From positions 62,001-126,000 of the forward strand of contig DATMFK010000001.1 of NCBI GenBank assembly GCA_035556195.1: a stretch of DNA of 64,000 nucleotides, written 5' to 3'. Positions 17,937 to 25,506 of the stretch are shown in pieces. Below the pieces are notes generated by a model. The model made no database searches. It worked only from the letters and a program-made list of their open reading frames with translations, and had not been told where the DNA came from. The stretch is from G016756615 sp035556195. Lineage in GTDB: Bacteria > Pseudomonadota > Alphaproteobacteria > Rhizobiales > Rhizobiaceae. The translations under genes were made by a program, and so were the position numbers. How positions within the stretch are numbered: the stretch's first letter is position 1; every line of letters starts with the position of its first letter.

Positions 17937-19418
17937 TCAGAGAGGGCTGATCCGACCGGTCCACATGAGCCAGGCGGCGGCAAGCGCCAGCACGACGATG
18001 CCGGCGGCGATGACGGATTCGTAGCCGAGGAAAGTGCGTTCGCCGCGCTCTGCCCTCGCCTTGGCGTAAACAAGAATCCCTGGTGCGAAGAGGACGGCGC
18101 ACATGAGAAGATACTCGAGGCCGGCCGCGTAGACGAGCCAGAGGCCGTAGAGCGTGGCGACGAGGCCGATCAGGGCGTCCCGGTTCCTGCCCCGATCGCC
18201 ATCGGCGTAGCTTTCGCCTGTTACGGCCAGCTTGAGCGCATAGGCCCCGGAAAAGACGTAGGGTGGCAGGATCGCCACCGAGGCGATGAAGTAAAAGAAC
18301 TGGTACGCGCTCTTCGAGAAGAGGCTGAGCAGCAGAAAGGCCTGGATCAGCAGGTTGGTCGCCCAGAGCGAATTCGCCGGCGAGCCGTTTGCGTTCTCGT
18401 TGCCGAACCACCGGGGAAAGGTGCCGTCACGCCCGCATGTGTACGGGATTTCAGCGCAGAGGAGTGTCCATGAAAGGAACGCTCCGCCGACCGAAACGAT
18501 CAGGCCGAGGCTCACCAGGGCAGCTCCCCAGCGACCGACGAGAGCTTCCATCACCCCCGCCATCGACGGCACCTTCTGCGCCGCGAGCTCGGGCTGCGTG
18601 AGGACACCCGTGGCAAGCATCGACACGAGCACGTAGATGGCGAGCGCGCCGCAGAAGCCTATGACCGTCGCGCGGCCGACGTCCGACCGGCGGGCAGCCC
18701 TGCCTGAATAGACGCTCGCGCCCTCAATTCCGATGAACACCCACAGGGTCACGAGCATCGTGCTCTTCACCTGAGCGAGGATCGAGCCGAGGCCTCCCAT
18801 GCCCTGGGCATCCGCGCTCCCCCACAGATTGAAGTTGAACTTGTCCAGATTGAACCCGATGATGGCCGCCAGGATGAATGCCATCAGCGGAACCAGCTTC
18901 GCGATGGTGGTGACGACGTTGACGAATGCCGCCTGCTTGATGCCGCCAAGGACGAGCACGTGGACGAGCCAGAGGCAGATCGAGGCACCCAGGATCGAAG
19001 CGACATTGTTTCCGTCGCCGAAGACGGGGAAGAAGTAAGACAGGGCCGAGAAGATAGCGACCGCATAGGCAACGTTTCCGAGAAACGCGCTCAGCCAATA
19101 CCCCCAGGCGCTGTTGAAACCGACAAAGGGGCCGAAACCGGCCTTGGCATAGGCATAGGGACCGGCATCGAGGTCAGGCTTGCGCAGTGCGAGCCTCTGG
19201 TAGACAAAGGCGAGCATCAGCATTCCGACGCCCGTTATCAGCCAGCCGATGAGGATCGCTCCGGGAGAAGCCTGCCGCGACATGTCGGACGGGAGGTTGA
19301 ATACCCCTCCACCGATCATCGAGCCGATGACAAGGGCTATGAGCGGCAGCAAGGTCAGCTTGTGAGTTGTTTCGGATGTCGTCCTGGGCTGCTCGCCAGT
19401 GATCGCTGTCGTCGACAT
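17937..19418 (-). CDS. arcD: Arginine/ornithine antiporter
   Basis: A 493-residue APC-superfamily (basic amino acid antiporter) membrane protein with about 12-13 helices. The substrate-binding glycine motif GSMIGGGVFNLP lies in the first helix, and IGIEGASVYSGRA near residue 235 is typical of the ArcD branch. It exchanges external arginine for internal ornithine, feeding ArcA. It is the first gene of the arc operon, with GGGAGG upstream of ATG 19418 and a long leader that holds an Anr/FNR-like box. Confidence 0.92.
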   Translation of the reverse strand: MSTTAITGEQPRTTSETTHKLTLLPLIALVIGSMIGGGVFNLPSDMSRQASPGAILIGWLITGVGMLMLAFVYQRLALRKPDLDAGPYAYAKAGFGPFVGFNSAWGYWLSAFLGNVAYAVAIFSALSYFFPVFGDGNNVASILGASICLWLVHVLVLGGIKQAAFVNVVTTIAKLVPLMAFILAAIIGFNLDKFNFNLWGSADAQGMGGLGSILAQVKSTMLVTLWVFIGIEGASVYSGRAARRSDVGRATVIGFCGALAIYVLVSMLATGVLTQPELAAQKVPSMAGVMEALVGRWGAALVSLGLIVSVGGAFLSWTLLCAEIPYTCGRDGTFPRWFGNENANGSPANSLWATNLLIQAFLLLSLFSKSAYQFFYFIASVAILPPYVFSGAYALKLAVTGESYADGDRGRNRDALIGLVATLYGLWLVYAAGLEYLLMCAVLFAPGILVYAKARAERGERTFLGYESVIAAGIVVLALAAAWLMWTGRISPL

Positions 19419-19632
19419 TTATTGCTTCCTCCCCGGATCACCCCTGGGAATGACCAGATCCCAAAACGTCGTTTCCCCTCGCCCACGGTATGAGAGGTTT
19501 GGAAGGACCGAGCGAGCCGGGTCTCGCGAACGACAGTTGGCGTAAGAGAAGGGACCAGCGATGCGGAAGGCTAGCATGTCCATCGAAGGCGGAGAGACTT
19601 GCGTCGGGAAATCCATCAGCGCTGCGGCTTCT

Positions 19633-19665
19633 ACCTGTCGCAATTCAACCTGTCGCAATTCAACC
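19633..19665. repeat. 15-bp tandem repeat in arc leader
   Basis: The unit ACCTGTCGCAATTCA occurs twice in tandem (19633-19647 and 19648-19662) followed by ACC. It lies about 215-245 bases upstream of arcD and just on the arcD side of the FNR-like box, where a box centred at -41.5 would put the transcription start. It may be a regulator site or a slippage duplication. Confidence 0.5.
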
Positions 19666-19681
19666 GGATGAACAGTCGATC

Positions 19682-19695
19682 TTGTTTGAGATCAA
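19682..19695. promoter_or_regulatory. Anr/FNR-type box candidate upstream of arcD
   Basis: TTGTT-TGAG-ATCAA matches the FNR/Anr/FixK consensus TTGAT-N4-ATCAA at nine of ten positions. In Pseudomonas the arcDABC operon is activated under oxygen limitation by ANR through such a site, so function here is plausible. The distance to the arcD ATG is about 264 bases, which would imply a leader of more than 200 bases. The rest of the 19419-19971 gap holds two tandem repeats and no gene I can support. Confidence 0.45.
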
Positions 19696-19767
19696 TCCAA
19701 GGCAGAACCGGGTAACTAACTAGGATTCACTCGGTGGTCCGTGCCCAGCTTCTTCGCCACTGCCTTT

Positions 19768-19809
19768 GTTGCGCGAATGCCAAAAGATGTTGCACGAATG
19801 CCAAAAGAT
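19768..19809. repeat. 21-bp tandem repeat upstream of small conserved gene
   Basis: Two adjacent 21-base units, 19768-19788 and 19789-19809, read GTTGCRCGAATGCCAAAAGAT and differ at one base (G or A at position 6). They lie 163-204 bases upstream of the gene starting at 19972. A TATAAC sequence at 19877-19882 could be a -10 element, but I see no matching -35, so a regulatory role of the repeats is only possible. Confidence 0.5.
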
Positions 19810-19971
19810 TCCGGAAAAACCAAACAATATCCGCAGGGCCTTGAGCGCGGCGTTAATTACGGGCGTGACCTTCGTATATAACCGTATGTTTCGAACACAG
19901 TGAGGCTCGCAGCAGAAAAACGTCCTTCTGCTGTGCTAATATTTCCACCTCAAATAGGATGGATTGGTGAC

Positions 19972-20427
19972 ATGGCTCAATCGACAGACACCCCACCCTC
20001 TGCGGCGCAGCTCCGCCAGATGCTTCTCGAGAAGGAGTTGGAGAAAGCGAGTCTCTACAGGAAAGAACAGGAAGCGAAGCAAAAGGAAATCACCACCTTC
20101 ACGGAGGATTTCCTCAAGCACCATGTGACTGAAAACGAAATAGCTACTGTCCGCCGCCTCGTGATGAACGCGGTAAGAGACGGAAAGCTCGAGGCGCTGG
20201 TCTACAGTTTCCCCTCTGATCTCTGCTCCGATAGCGGACGCGCGATCAACAGCAACGACCCCGACTGGCCAAAGACGCTCCAGGGCAAGGCCAAGGAATT
20301 CTTTGAACGCTACCAGGAATTCGGAAAGCCGCAGGGCTTCAAGCTCAAGGCGATGATCATCAATTTTCCCGGCGGCATCCCTGGCGATGTGGGTTTTTAC
20401 CTGAACTGGGCTCAAGAAACCAAGTGA
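19972..20427 (+). CDS. Conserved hypothetical protein, 151 aa
   Basis: A 151-residue cytosolic protein with no signal peptide or membrane helix. The N-terminal part (residues 12-50) is highly charged and helical, with a Lys/Glu-rich stretch likely to form a coiled coil; the C-terminal part has a compact alpha/beta look (LEALVYSFPSDLCSDSGR, then KAMIINFPGGIPGDVGFYLNW). I do not recognise a family. ATG 19972 is preferred over the upstream in-frame ATG at 19900 because of GGATTGGTGAC and the better protein start. It sits alone between arcD (divergent) and ppk2 (convergent), which hints at an energy or stress context. Confidence 0.6.
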   Translation: MAQSTDTPPSAAQLRQMLLEKELEKASLYRKEQEAKQKEITTFTEDFLKHHVTENEIATVRRLVMNAVRDGKLEALVYSFPSDLCSDSGRAINSNDPDWPKTLQGKAKEFFERYQEFGKPQGFKLKAMIINFPGGIPGDVGFYLNWAQETK

Positions 20428-20436
20428 GACCCGGCC

Positions 20437-20458
20437 GGCTGCTCCCGCGGGAGCAGCC
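20437..20458. terminator. Bidirectional terminator hairpin
   Basis: A perfect 22-base palindrome, 11-bp arms GGCTGCTCCCG and CGGGAGCAGCC, lies between the stop codons of the convergent genes ending at 20427 and 20475. No long T-run follows on either strand, but the stem is very stable and the position suits termination of both transcripts. Confidence 0.65.
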
Positions 20459-20474
20459 ATTCCGCCTTTCTGCC

Positions 20475-21338
20475 TCAATGAACGTCCGGTACGAAGTTGC
20501 GAGCTGTCGTATCCTCGATATAGCCCTCAGGTCGTTTTTGCCGCTTGCCCAGTATCGGCTCCTCGAATTTCACCCTCTCATACGGGATGGAGCCGAGAAT
20601 ATGCGTGATGCAATTGATGTGGGCCTTCTTTTTGTCGTCAGACCTGACGAGCCACCATGGGGCGTGGGGCGAGTTCGTCAACCTTAGCATATCGTCATAG
20701 GCGCGCGTGTAGTCCCACCACCGCTGGTAGGATTCCAGGTCCATCGGGCTGAGTTTCCATTGCCTCATCGGATCCTCGATCCGACGGCGGAAGCGCCGTT
20801 CCTGCTCCTCCGGCCCGACAGTGAGAAAGTATTTGAGCAATGTTATACCGGCATCGACCATCGCAGCCTCGAAGGCCGGGCACAGCTGCAGGAAACGGAG
20901 GGCCTGCTTTTCCGTGCAGAAGCCCATGACCCGCTCCACACCCGCGCGGTTGTACCAGCTACGATCGAAGATCACGACCTCGCCCGCGGCCGGCAGGTGC
21001 CTGATATAGCGCTGCATGTAGATCTGGGACTTCTCTCGATCCGAGGGCGAAGGCAGCGCGACGACGCGGAAAACCCGCGGGCTGAGACGCTCGACAATAC
21101 GCCTGATCATGCCTCCCTTCCCTGCCGCGTCACGCCCTTCGAAGATGATGACGATGCGCGCGCCGGAGGACTTGACCCAGGCCTGCAAATGCGCGAGCTC
21201 GACCTGGAGGCGCGCCAATTCCTTCGAGTATTTCTTTTTTTCGAATTCTATGACGACATTGTCCTGCACGACGGGCGACTGCGCGTCATTTGGCTTGTTT
21301 TCGTCCTTGTTCTTCTTGTTTTTCTTGTTCTTGCTCAT
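20475..21338 (-). CDS. ppk2: Polyphosphate kinase 2
   Basis: A 287-residue PPK2-family enzyme that transfers phosphate between polyphosphate and nucleoside di- or monophosphates. Walker A EGRDAAGKGG (residues 67-76) and the downstream FDRSWYNRAG motif, with the lid region typical of short single-domain PPK2, are intact. The first ~20 residues are lysine- and asparagine-rich. It begins after GGAGGGAAG and follows the SulP gene by 39 bases, as last gene of a four-gene leftward operon. Class I (ADP/GDP phosphorylating) is most likely from length, but substrate preference cannot be read from sequence here. Confidence 0.92.
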   Translation of the reverse strand: MSKNKKNKKNKDENKPNDAQSPVVQDNVVIEFEKKKYSKELARLQVELAHLQAWVKSSGARIVIIFEGRDAAGKGGMIRRIVERLSPRVFRVVALPSPSDREKSQIYMQRYIRHLPAAGEVVIFDRSWYNRAGVERVMGFCTEKQALRFLQLCPAFEAAMVDAGITLLKYFLTVGPEEQERRFRRRIEDPMRQWKLSPMDLESYQRWWDYTRAYDDMLRLTNSPHAPWWLVRSDDKKKAHINCITHILGSIPYERVKFEEPILGKRQKRPEGYIEDTTARNFVPDVH

Positions 21339-21377
21339 CGGTCTTCCCTCCTAGTGATAGGCCACTGATAATCTGAC

Positions 21378-23081
21378 TTACACGAGCTTCCGGCTGGACC
21401 GCGTCTCGAACGCGCGGAACGCCTCGTCGAGATTGTCGAAAACCATGTCGTCTCCCGTCCGCTCGATAACGCCTGCGCGCTCGAGCAAGGCGCGTGCCTC
21501 GGCATGGAGTTCGGCGAAACCCAGGGCGACGCCTCGACCGGAGAGTTCGACACGGATGTCGTCCAGCATCGCAGCACCGGTGCTGTCGACCTGAACGATG
21601 GCGCCGGCATCGAGGATGAACCACTCCGTCCGCTCGGGCAGGTCCCTCACGATGCGGCGCAGGCGTGTTTCGACATGCTCCGCGTTGAAGAAGAGGAGGC
21701 TGCCCTGGATAAGCCAGACGGCGAAGCCCGGCACTGGACGCGCCAGCGGATCGCGATGCAGCTTGTAGAAGCCGTCCCAGCCCGCCTTTCGACCGAGCAT
21801 GGCATCCCGCGGAAACATCATCTTGCGCAGGACATAGAGCAAGGTCGCGCCGACCGCGACGATGACCCCGTTGAGAACGCCGAGACTGATCGGCCCCAGC
21901 AACGCGATCAAGGCGAAGCCGAACTCCATGGGGCTGATGCGCCAGATCTGCCTGAGCGCCCGGATGTCGATCAGACTGATCGCCGCCGCCACAAGGATGG
22001 CCCCGAGGGCGGGGATCGGCAGCACTTTCAAGGCAGGTGAGAGAAACAGCAAGGTTCCGACGAGGGCCATTGCTGCCACGATACCGGCGATCTGGGATCG
22101 GCCACCGACAGTGGCATTGATGGCGGTCCGCGAATCCGAAGCCGTCACCGGAAAGGCGCCGAAGGCTCCTGCGGCCAGGTTCGCGGCTCCGAACCCCAGG
22201 AGTTCCCGGTTCGCATCTACGCGATAGCCACCTTTGGCGCCAAAGCTGCGGGCAGTGACGATCCCAGACCCGAAGCTGACGAGAAAGATCGCGACAGCCC
22301 CGCTGAGCAGCCTATCCAAGGGGAGACCGCCGAGGCCGGGCAGATGCAGGCCGGGCAGGCCGGCTGGAATGTTCCCGACCACAGCGACGCCTTGCCCCTG
22401 AAGATCGAAGGCGAAGGACAGGAGGATCGACAGCACGACGACCAGCACCGGCCCCGGAACCGGGGATTTCAGCGCAGCGGCCACCTGCAAGAGAGCAAAC
22501 ATCGAGAGGGCAAGAATCAGGGAAAGCCAATGGATCGAACCGGCCCTTCGAACCAGCTCCAGAAGGGGCGGAATGAGGCCGTCCGCTTCGATCGAGAGAC
22601 CTGTCAGCCGCCCGATCTGACCAACGAGGATCGAGAGGGAGATACCGGCGAAGAAGCCAATGAGGATGGGACGGGAAAGAAAGCTCGCCAGGATGCCCAG
22701 GCGCAGTACTCGCGCGATAAGGCAGAGCGCGCCCACCACCATCGCCAGGATCCCGGCCAAGGCGACCGGATCCGCGCCGGGCGCGGCCGCCAGGATGGTC
22801 GCCATCGCTGCAGCCAGGACAGTCATCGTGCCGGCGTCAGGCCCGACGATCAGCTGTTTGGAAGGCCCGAACAGAGCATAGGCGACAAGCGGGGCGATAC
22901 TGGCGTAAATCCCGGTCTCCGGCGGAAGACCGGCGATTGCCGGATAGGCGATGGCGCTGGGCAGCCCGACCGCCGCGATTGCCAGCCCCGCGGATATATC
23001 GTCGCGAAGCCAGGAACTCTGGTAGCCGTCAAGGCCTTGAGCGAAGGGCAGTCGCGAAAGGGCAGCGTTCGCCTGCACCAC
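21378..23081 (-). CDS. SulP-family anion transporter with STAS domain
   Basis: A 567-residue SLC26/SulP transporter: about 12-14 helices (residues 25-420), the conserved start pattern AIAYPAIAGLPPETGIYAS near 45-63, and a C-terminal STAS domain (~440-555). Members carry sulfate, bicarbonate or organic anions. Translation begins at GTG 23081 (AGGA eight bases upstream). It lies 10 bases after the HlyD-like gene, so it is part of the same operon as ppk2. Substrate unknown. Confidence 0.88.
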   Translation of the reverse strand: MVQANAALSRLPFAQGLDGYQSSWLRDDISAGLAIAAVGLPSAIAYPAIAGLPPETGIYASIAPLVAYALFGPSKQLIVGPDAGTMTVLAAAMATILAAAPGADPVALAGILAMVVGALCLIARVLRLGILASFLSRPILIGFFAGISLSILVGQIGRLTGLSIEADGLIPPLLELVRRAGSIHWLSLILALSMFALLQVAAALKSPVPGPVLVVVLSILLSFAFDLQGQGVAVVGNIPAGLPGLHLPGLGGLPLDRLLSGAVAIFLVSFGSGIVTARSFGAKGGYRVDANRELLGFGAANLAAGAFGAFPVTASDSRTAINATVGGRSQIAGIVAAMALVGTLLFLSPALKVLPIPALGAILVAAAISLIDIRALRQIWRISPMEFGFALIALLGPISLGVLNGVIVAVGATLLYVLRKMMFPRDAMLGRKAGWDGFYKLHRDPLARPVPGFAVWLIQGSLLFFNAEHVETRLRRIVRDLPERTEWFILDAGAIVQVDSTGAAMLDDIRVELSGRGVALGFAELHAEARALLERAGVIERTGDDMVFDNLDEAFRAFETRSSRKLV

Positions 23082-23091
23082 GCCGATTTTC

Positions 23092-24327
23092 CTAATGGCC
23101 GCCCGAGAGCACGAGTGTTTGAATTGGCAGGAGCAAGGCCTGGACGCGCAGGATCATCGCATGGACGAGGCCGACTGTGTCGATCAGGTGCAGGAAGAAC
23201 CAGCGCGGCGTGCTAAGATTGCCCCCGTGCAGCTCGTTGTAGTTGCTCGTATAGGCGTTGGCGATGCAGCTGCTTCCCGGAGGGATGCCCTCCAGAAGGC
23301 CTGGGAAAAGGGGCTCCAGGAAGACGGTGATCGTGCCCGGTCGGGCAATCTGCTGTACGTCGATGAGCTGGTCGGTCGGACGAAACTGTCCTGCCGCGAT
23401 CACGTCCTGGACCTGTGTGACCACCATGGGGATGATGGTCAGTGGTTTTGCGGAGCACGTTGCCTCGGCGATCATGCCCGCCCGCAATACCTGTGCCTCG
23501 ATCTGCCCGAAGCCTGCAACGAGTGCTGCGCGGCCCGCTTCCGCCGGCACCAATATGCCCGCGGAACGGATCATCGGGTTGACGACGTCGCCGGCCCGTA
23601 GCGTGAACTGCTGGACGGTTCCGGTGACGCCTGCCCGGACAATCGTCTTGTCGAGTTCGACCTTCGCTTGCGCCAGGGCCGCTTCCGCGCTCGCCTGCCT
23701 GGCGGGCAGCAACGTCTCGATCTTGGTCCTCAGGCTCTGTTTGTTGGCGATTGCAGCGTCGACCGCGCCCTTGCGGCCATCGGCGGCGACTTGGAGCTTC
23801 TCCACCTCGCGCCGCGTGACCACATTCGCGTTGCGGTTCAGCAGGTCGGTTTTTGTCGCGAGTTCGTCGAGCGCCTGCCTGTACGCAGCTTCGGCCTGCT
23901 GGATGAGCCCATCTGCGGCGGCGAGTTCCGTCTTGGTCACTTCGGTTTCCGCCGAGACCTCGGCGACCTGGCGCCGCGCGGTCTCGAGTGCAGCCTCCTG
24001 TTCGGAGTTGTCGAGCCGGAATAGAGGTTGGCCGGCCTCCACCTTCTGATTGAGCGCGACGAACACTTCCGCCACGCGCCCGTTCTTCTCCGGCAGAATG
24101 GTGACCGTTCGGAACACGGCCGTAACGTTGCTTGAAGCCGGATGGAAATAGAAAATGAGTGTGATCAAAGAAAGTGTGAGCACCAGGCAGGCCGTGATAC
24201 CCCACCTCAACTCGTACCACATGGAATAGATGGTGATCTCGCGGCCGATGCGTTTGCCTTGGACGTACCGCCGGTAGAGATAGTCGGGAAAGATCGTCAA
24301 CAGGGAGCAGAGGAAGAACTCGATCAT
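23092..24327 (-). CDS. HlyD-like membrane fusion protein
   Basis: A 411-residue periplasmic adaptor-like protein. There is a hydrophobic N-terminus (1-14), a second membrane segment near 47-62, a biotinyl-lipoyl-like half (VFVALNQKVEAGQPLFRLDN, ~88-107), a long helical hairpin (~110-215), the second lipoyl half, and a hydrophobic C-terminal tail (~370-405). The arrangement matches YibH/YiaV-type inner-membrane HlyD proteins, not classical type I secretion adaptors. Its ATG overlaps the upstream small gene (ATGA). No outer-membrane partner or pump lies nearby apart from the SulP transporter. Confidence 0.82.
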   Translation of the reverse strand: MIEFFLCSLLTIFPDYLYRRYVQGKRIGREITIYSMWYELRWGITACLVLTLSLITLIFYFHPASSNVTAVFRTVTILPEKNGRVAEVFVALNQKVEAGQPLFRLDNSEQEAALETARRQVAEVSAETEVTKTELAAADGLIQQAEAAYRQALDELATKTDLLNRNANVVTRREVEKLQVAADGRKGAVDAAIANKQSLRTKIETLLPARQASAEAALAQAKVELDKTIVRAGVTGTVQQFTLRAGDVVNPMIRSAGILVPAEAGRAALVAGFGQIEAQVLRAGMIAEATCSAKPLTIIPMVVTQVQDVIAAGQFRPTDQLIDVQQIARPGTITVFLEPLFPGLLEGIPPGSSCIANAYTSNYNELHGGNLSTPRWFFLHLIDTVGLVHAMILRVQALLLPIQTLVLSGGH

Positions 24328-24803
24328 GCCTGCGCTCCTCCATCGAGCGCTTCGGTGACGATCCGTTTCTCGCCCGGAACCGGAGGCTCCTGAACCGGCT
24401 GTTGCGCGGGGATCGGCTCGGAAAGTCCCACGATCGGTGCCGCCGAGGCCTGGCTTTCGTACCGGTTGGCGATGCGATCGAGAGAGGAGGCGACCGAATT
24501 CGCGGGTGTGCTGAAGTCAGGAAGCTCCACCAGCGCAAGGAGTAGCCCGGCGATCCAGAACAGGTGATTGTGCGTAAAGAGCGCGATCAGGCACAGCACC
24601 GCCACGATCTGCAATTGGGTTCTGGACGCTCGATGAGCCATGCGCTCCGGCAATGCGTGGAGCGTGAAATACAGGCTGCCGATCAGCAAGATGACGATGA
24701 CGATGACGACGGCCATCACGTTGAAAAGGACGTCGGACTGCCCTGGAGCAGTTATGAAGAAGGGCAGATGGTCAACTGCTGCGGGATGTATCGGCTGATC
24801 CAT
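24324..24803 (-). CDS. Small inner-membrane protein, operon partner of HlyD-like gene
   Basis: A 159-residue protein with two predicted membrane helices (about residues 28-50 and 65-90) and a proline- and alanine-rich soluble tail. It corresponds to the small membrane proteins often encoded directly before YibH/YiaV-type HlyD genes (DUF3302-like). The ATG at 24803 follows GGGGAAAG, and its stop overlaps the next gene as ATGA, showing tight coupling. Function unknown; probably forms a complex with the HlyD-like protein. Confidence 0.7.
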   Translation of the reverse strand: MDQPIHPAAVDHLPFFITAPGQSDVLFNVMAVVIVIVILLIGSLYFTLHALPERMAHRASRTQLQIVAVLCLIALFTHNHLFWIAGLLLALVELPDFSTPANSVASSLDRIANRYESQASAAPIVGLSEPIPAQQPVQEPPVPGEKRIVTEALDGGAQA

Positions 24804-25185
24804 GAGAACTTTCCCCAGGTGCTGGCTCTCGAGCGACGGTCGAACGGCAGCCGCGGAGTGCAGCAGGCCGTGTTTGAGGGCTCAGCGGCCACCAGCACCT
24901 ATGGTTCAGGATACCCCCCACGGCATCGCGTGCGAGCGTCGAAGCGTAACTTACGGTAAACTCGCCTCGACCCCATCTACATTGGCGGAATTCCCCCCTC
25001 GCCAGCTCACAGCGGGGCTCCATCGCACATCGGAAGCAGTCAGGACACTCTCGGAGGCTCCTCCTCCGCACTCCGCCGCTGCCCAATGCGCTCCATGTCC
25101 CAGTTCGTGCAATGCTCGCATGAAACAGTGACTTACTTCCGGCAGTTCGGCGCCTGACGTTATCTTACCCCTCCAGGAGGGATTG
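24804..25185. other. Divergent intergenic region, 382 bases
   Basis: Lies between the leftward membrane-protein operon and the rightward small gene, so promoters for both directions are expected here. No open frame with a credible protein and no strong hairpin or repeat was seen. Near its right end AGGAGG (25175-25180) is the ribosome-binding site of the next gene. Confidence 0.5.
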
Positions 25186-25455
25186 ATGGCCAGCGCGGAT
25201 GAACCTGCACGCCTCGATCTGAAGCAGATCATAGAACGCTTTCCCGGCAAGGGGTCGCTCATTCGGCGACTGGCGCTGAAAGACGAAGCGTTTCGAACAA
25301 TTTGCGAGGAATATACTCTGGCTCGTGCCAGCCTGTCCTGGTTCGAGGCTCGTCCCGATGCGAGCGAGCGGCCTGAGATTCCCGACTACAAATCAGTGAT
25401 CGCCGCGCTGGAAGACGAGATCCAGGAGTTCCTGAAAAATGCTCGTGTTTTATGA
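25186..25455 (+). CDS. Small hypothetical protein, 89 aa
   Basis: An 89-residue acidic, mostly helical cytosolic protein (MASADEPARLDLKQII...). No motif is recognised. The start at ATG 25186 is fixed by AGGAGG five bases upstream; the TTG codon just before could also be read. It lies 51 bases upstream of the AdiC-like permease gene and is probably cotranscribed with it. The charge pattern and length resemble small uncharacterised stress-region proteins of rhizobia, but I cannot name a family. Confidence 0.65.
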   Translation: MASADEPARLDLKQIIERFPGKGSLIRRLALKDEAFRTICEEYTLARASLSWFEARPDASERPEIPDYKSVIAALEDEIQEFLKNARVL

Positions 25456-25506
25456 ACGACCTCATGGCTGACAGCACCTTGCGCGACACCCAGGACAGGC
25501 GATGAC

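Noticed and set aside
19768..19809. Tandem repeat as a possible CRISPR remnant
   Set aside because: The two units are directly adjacent with no spacer, and no cas gene is present.
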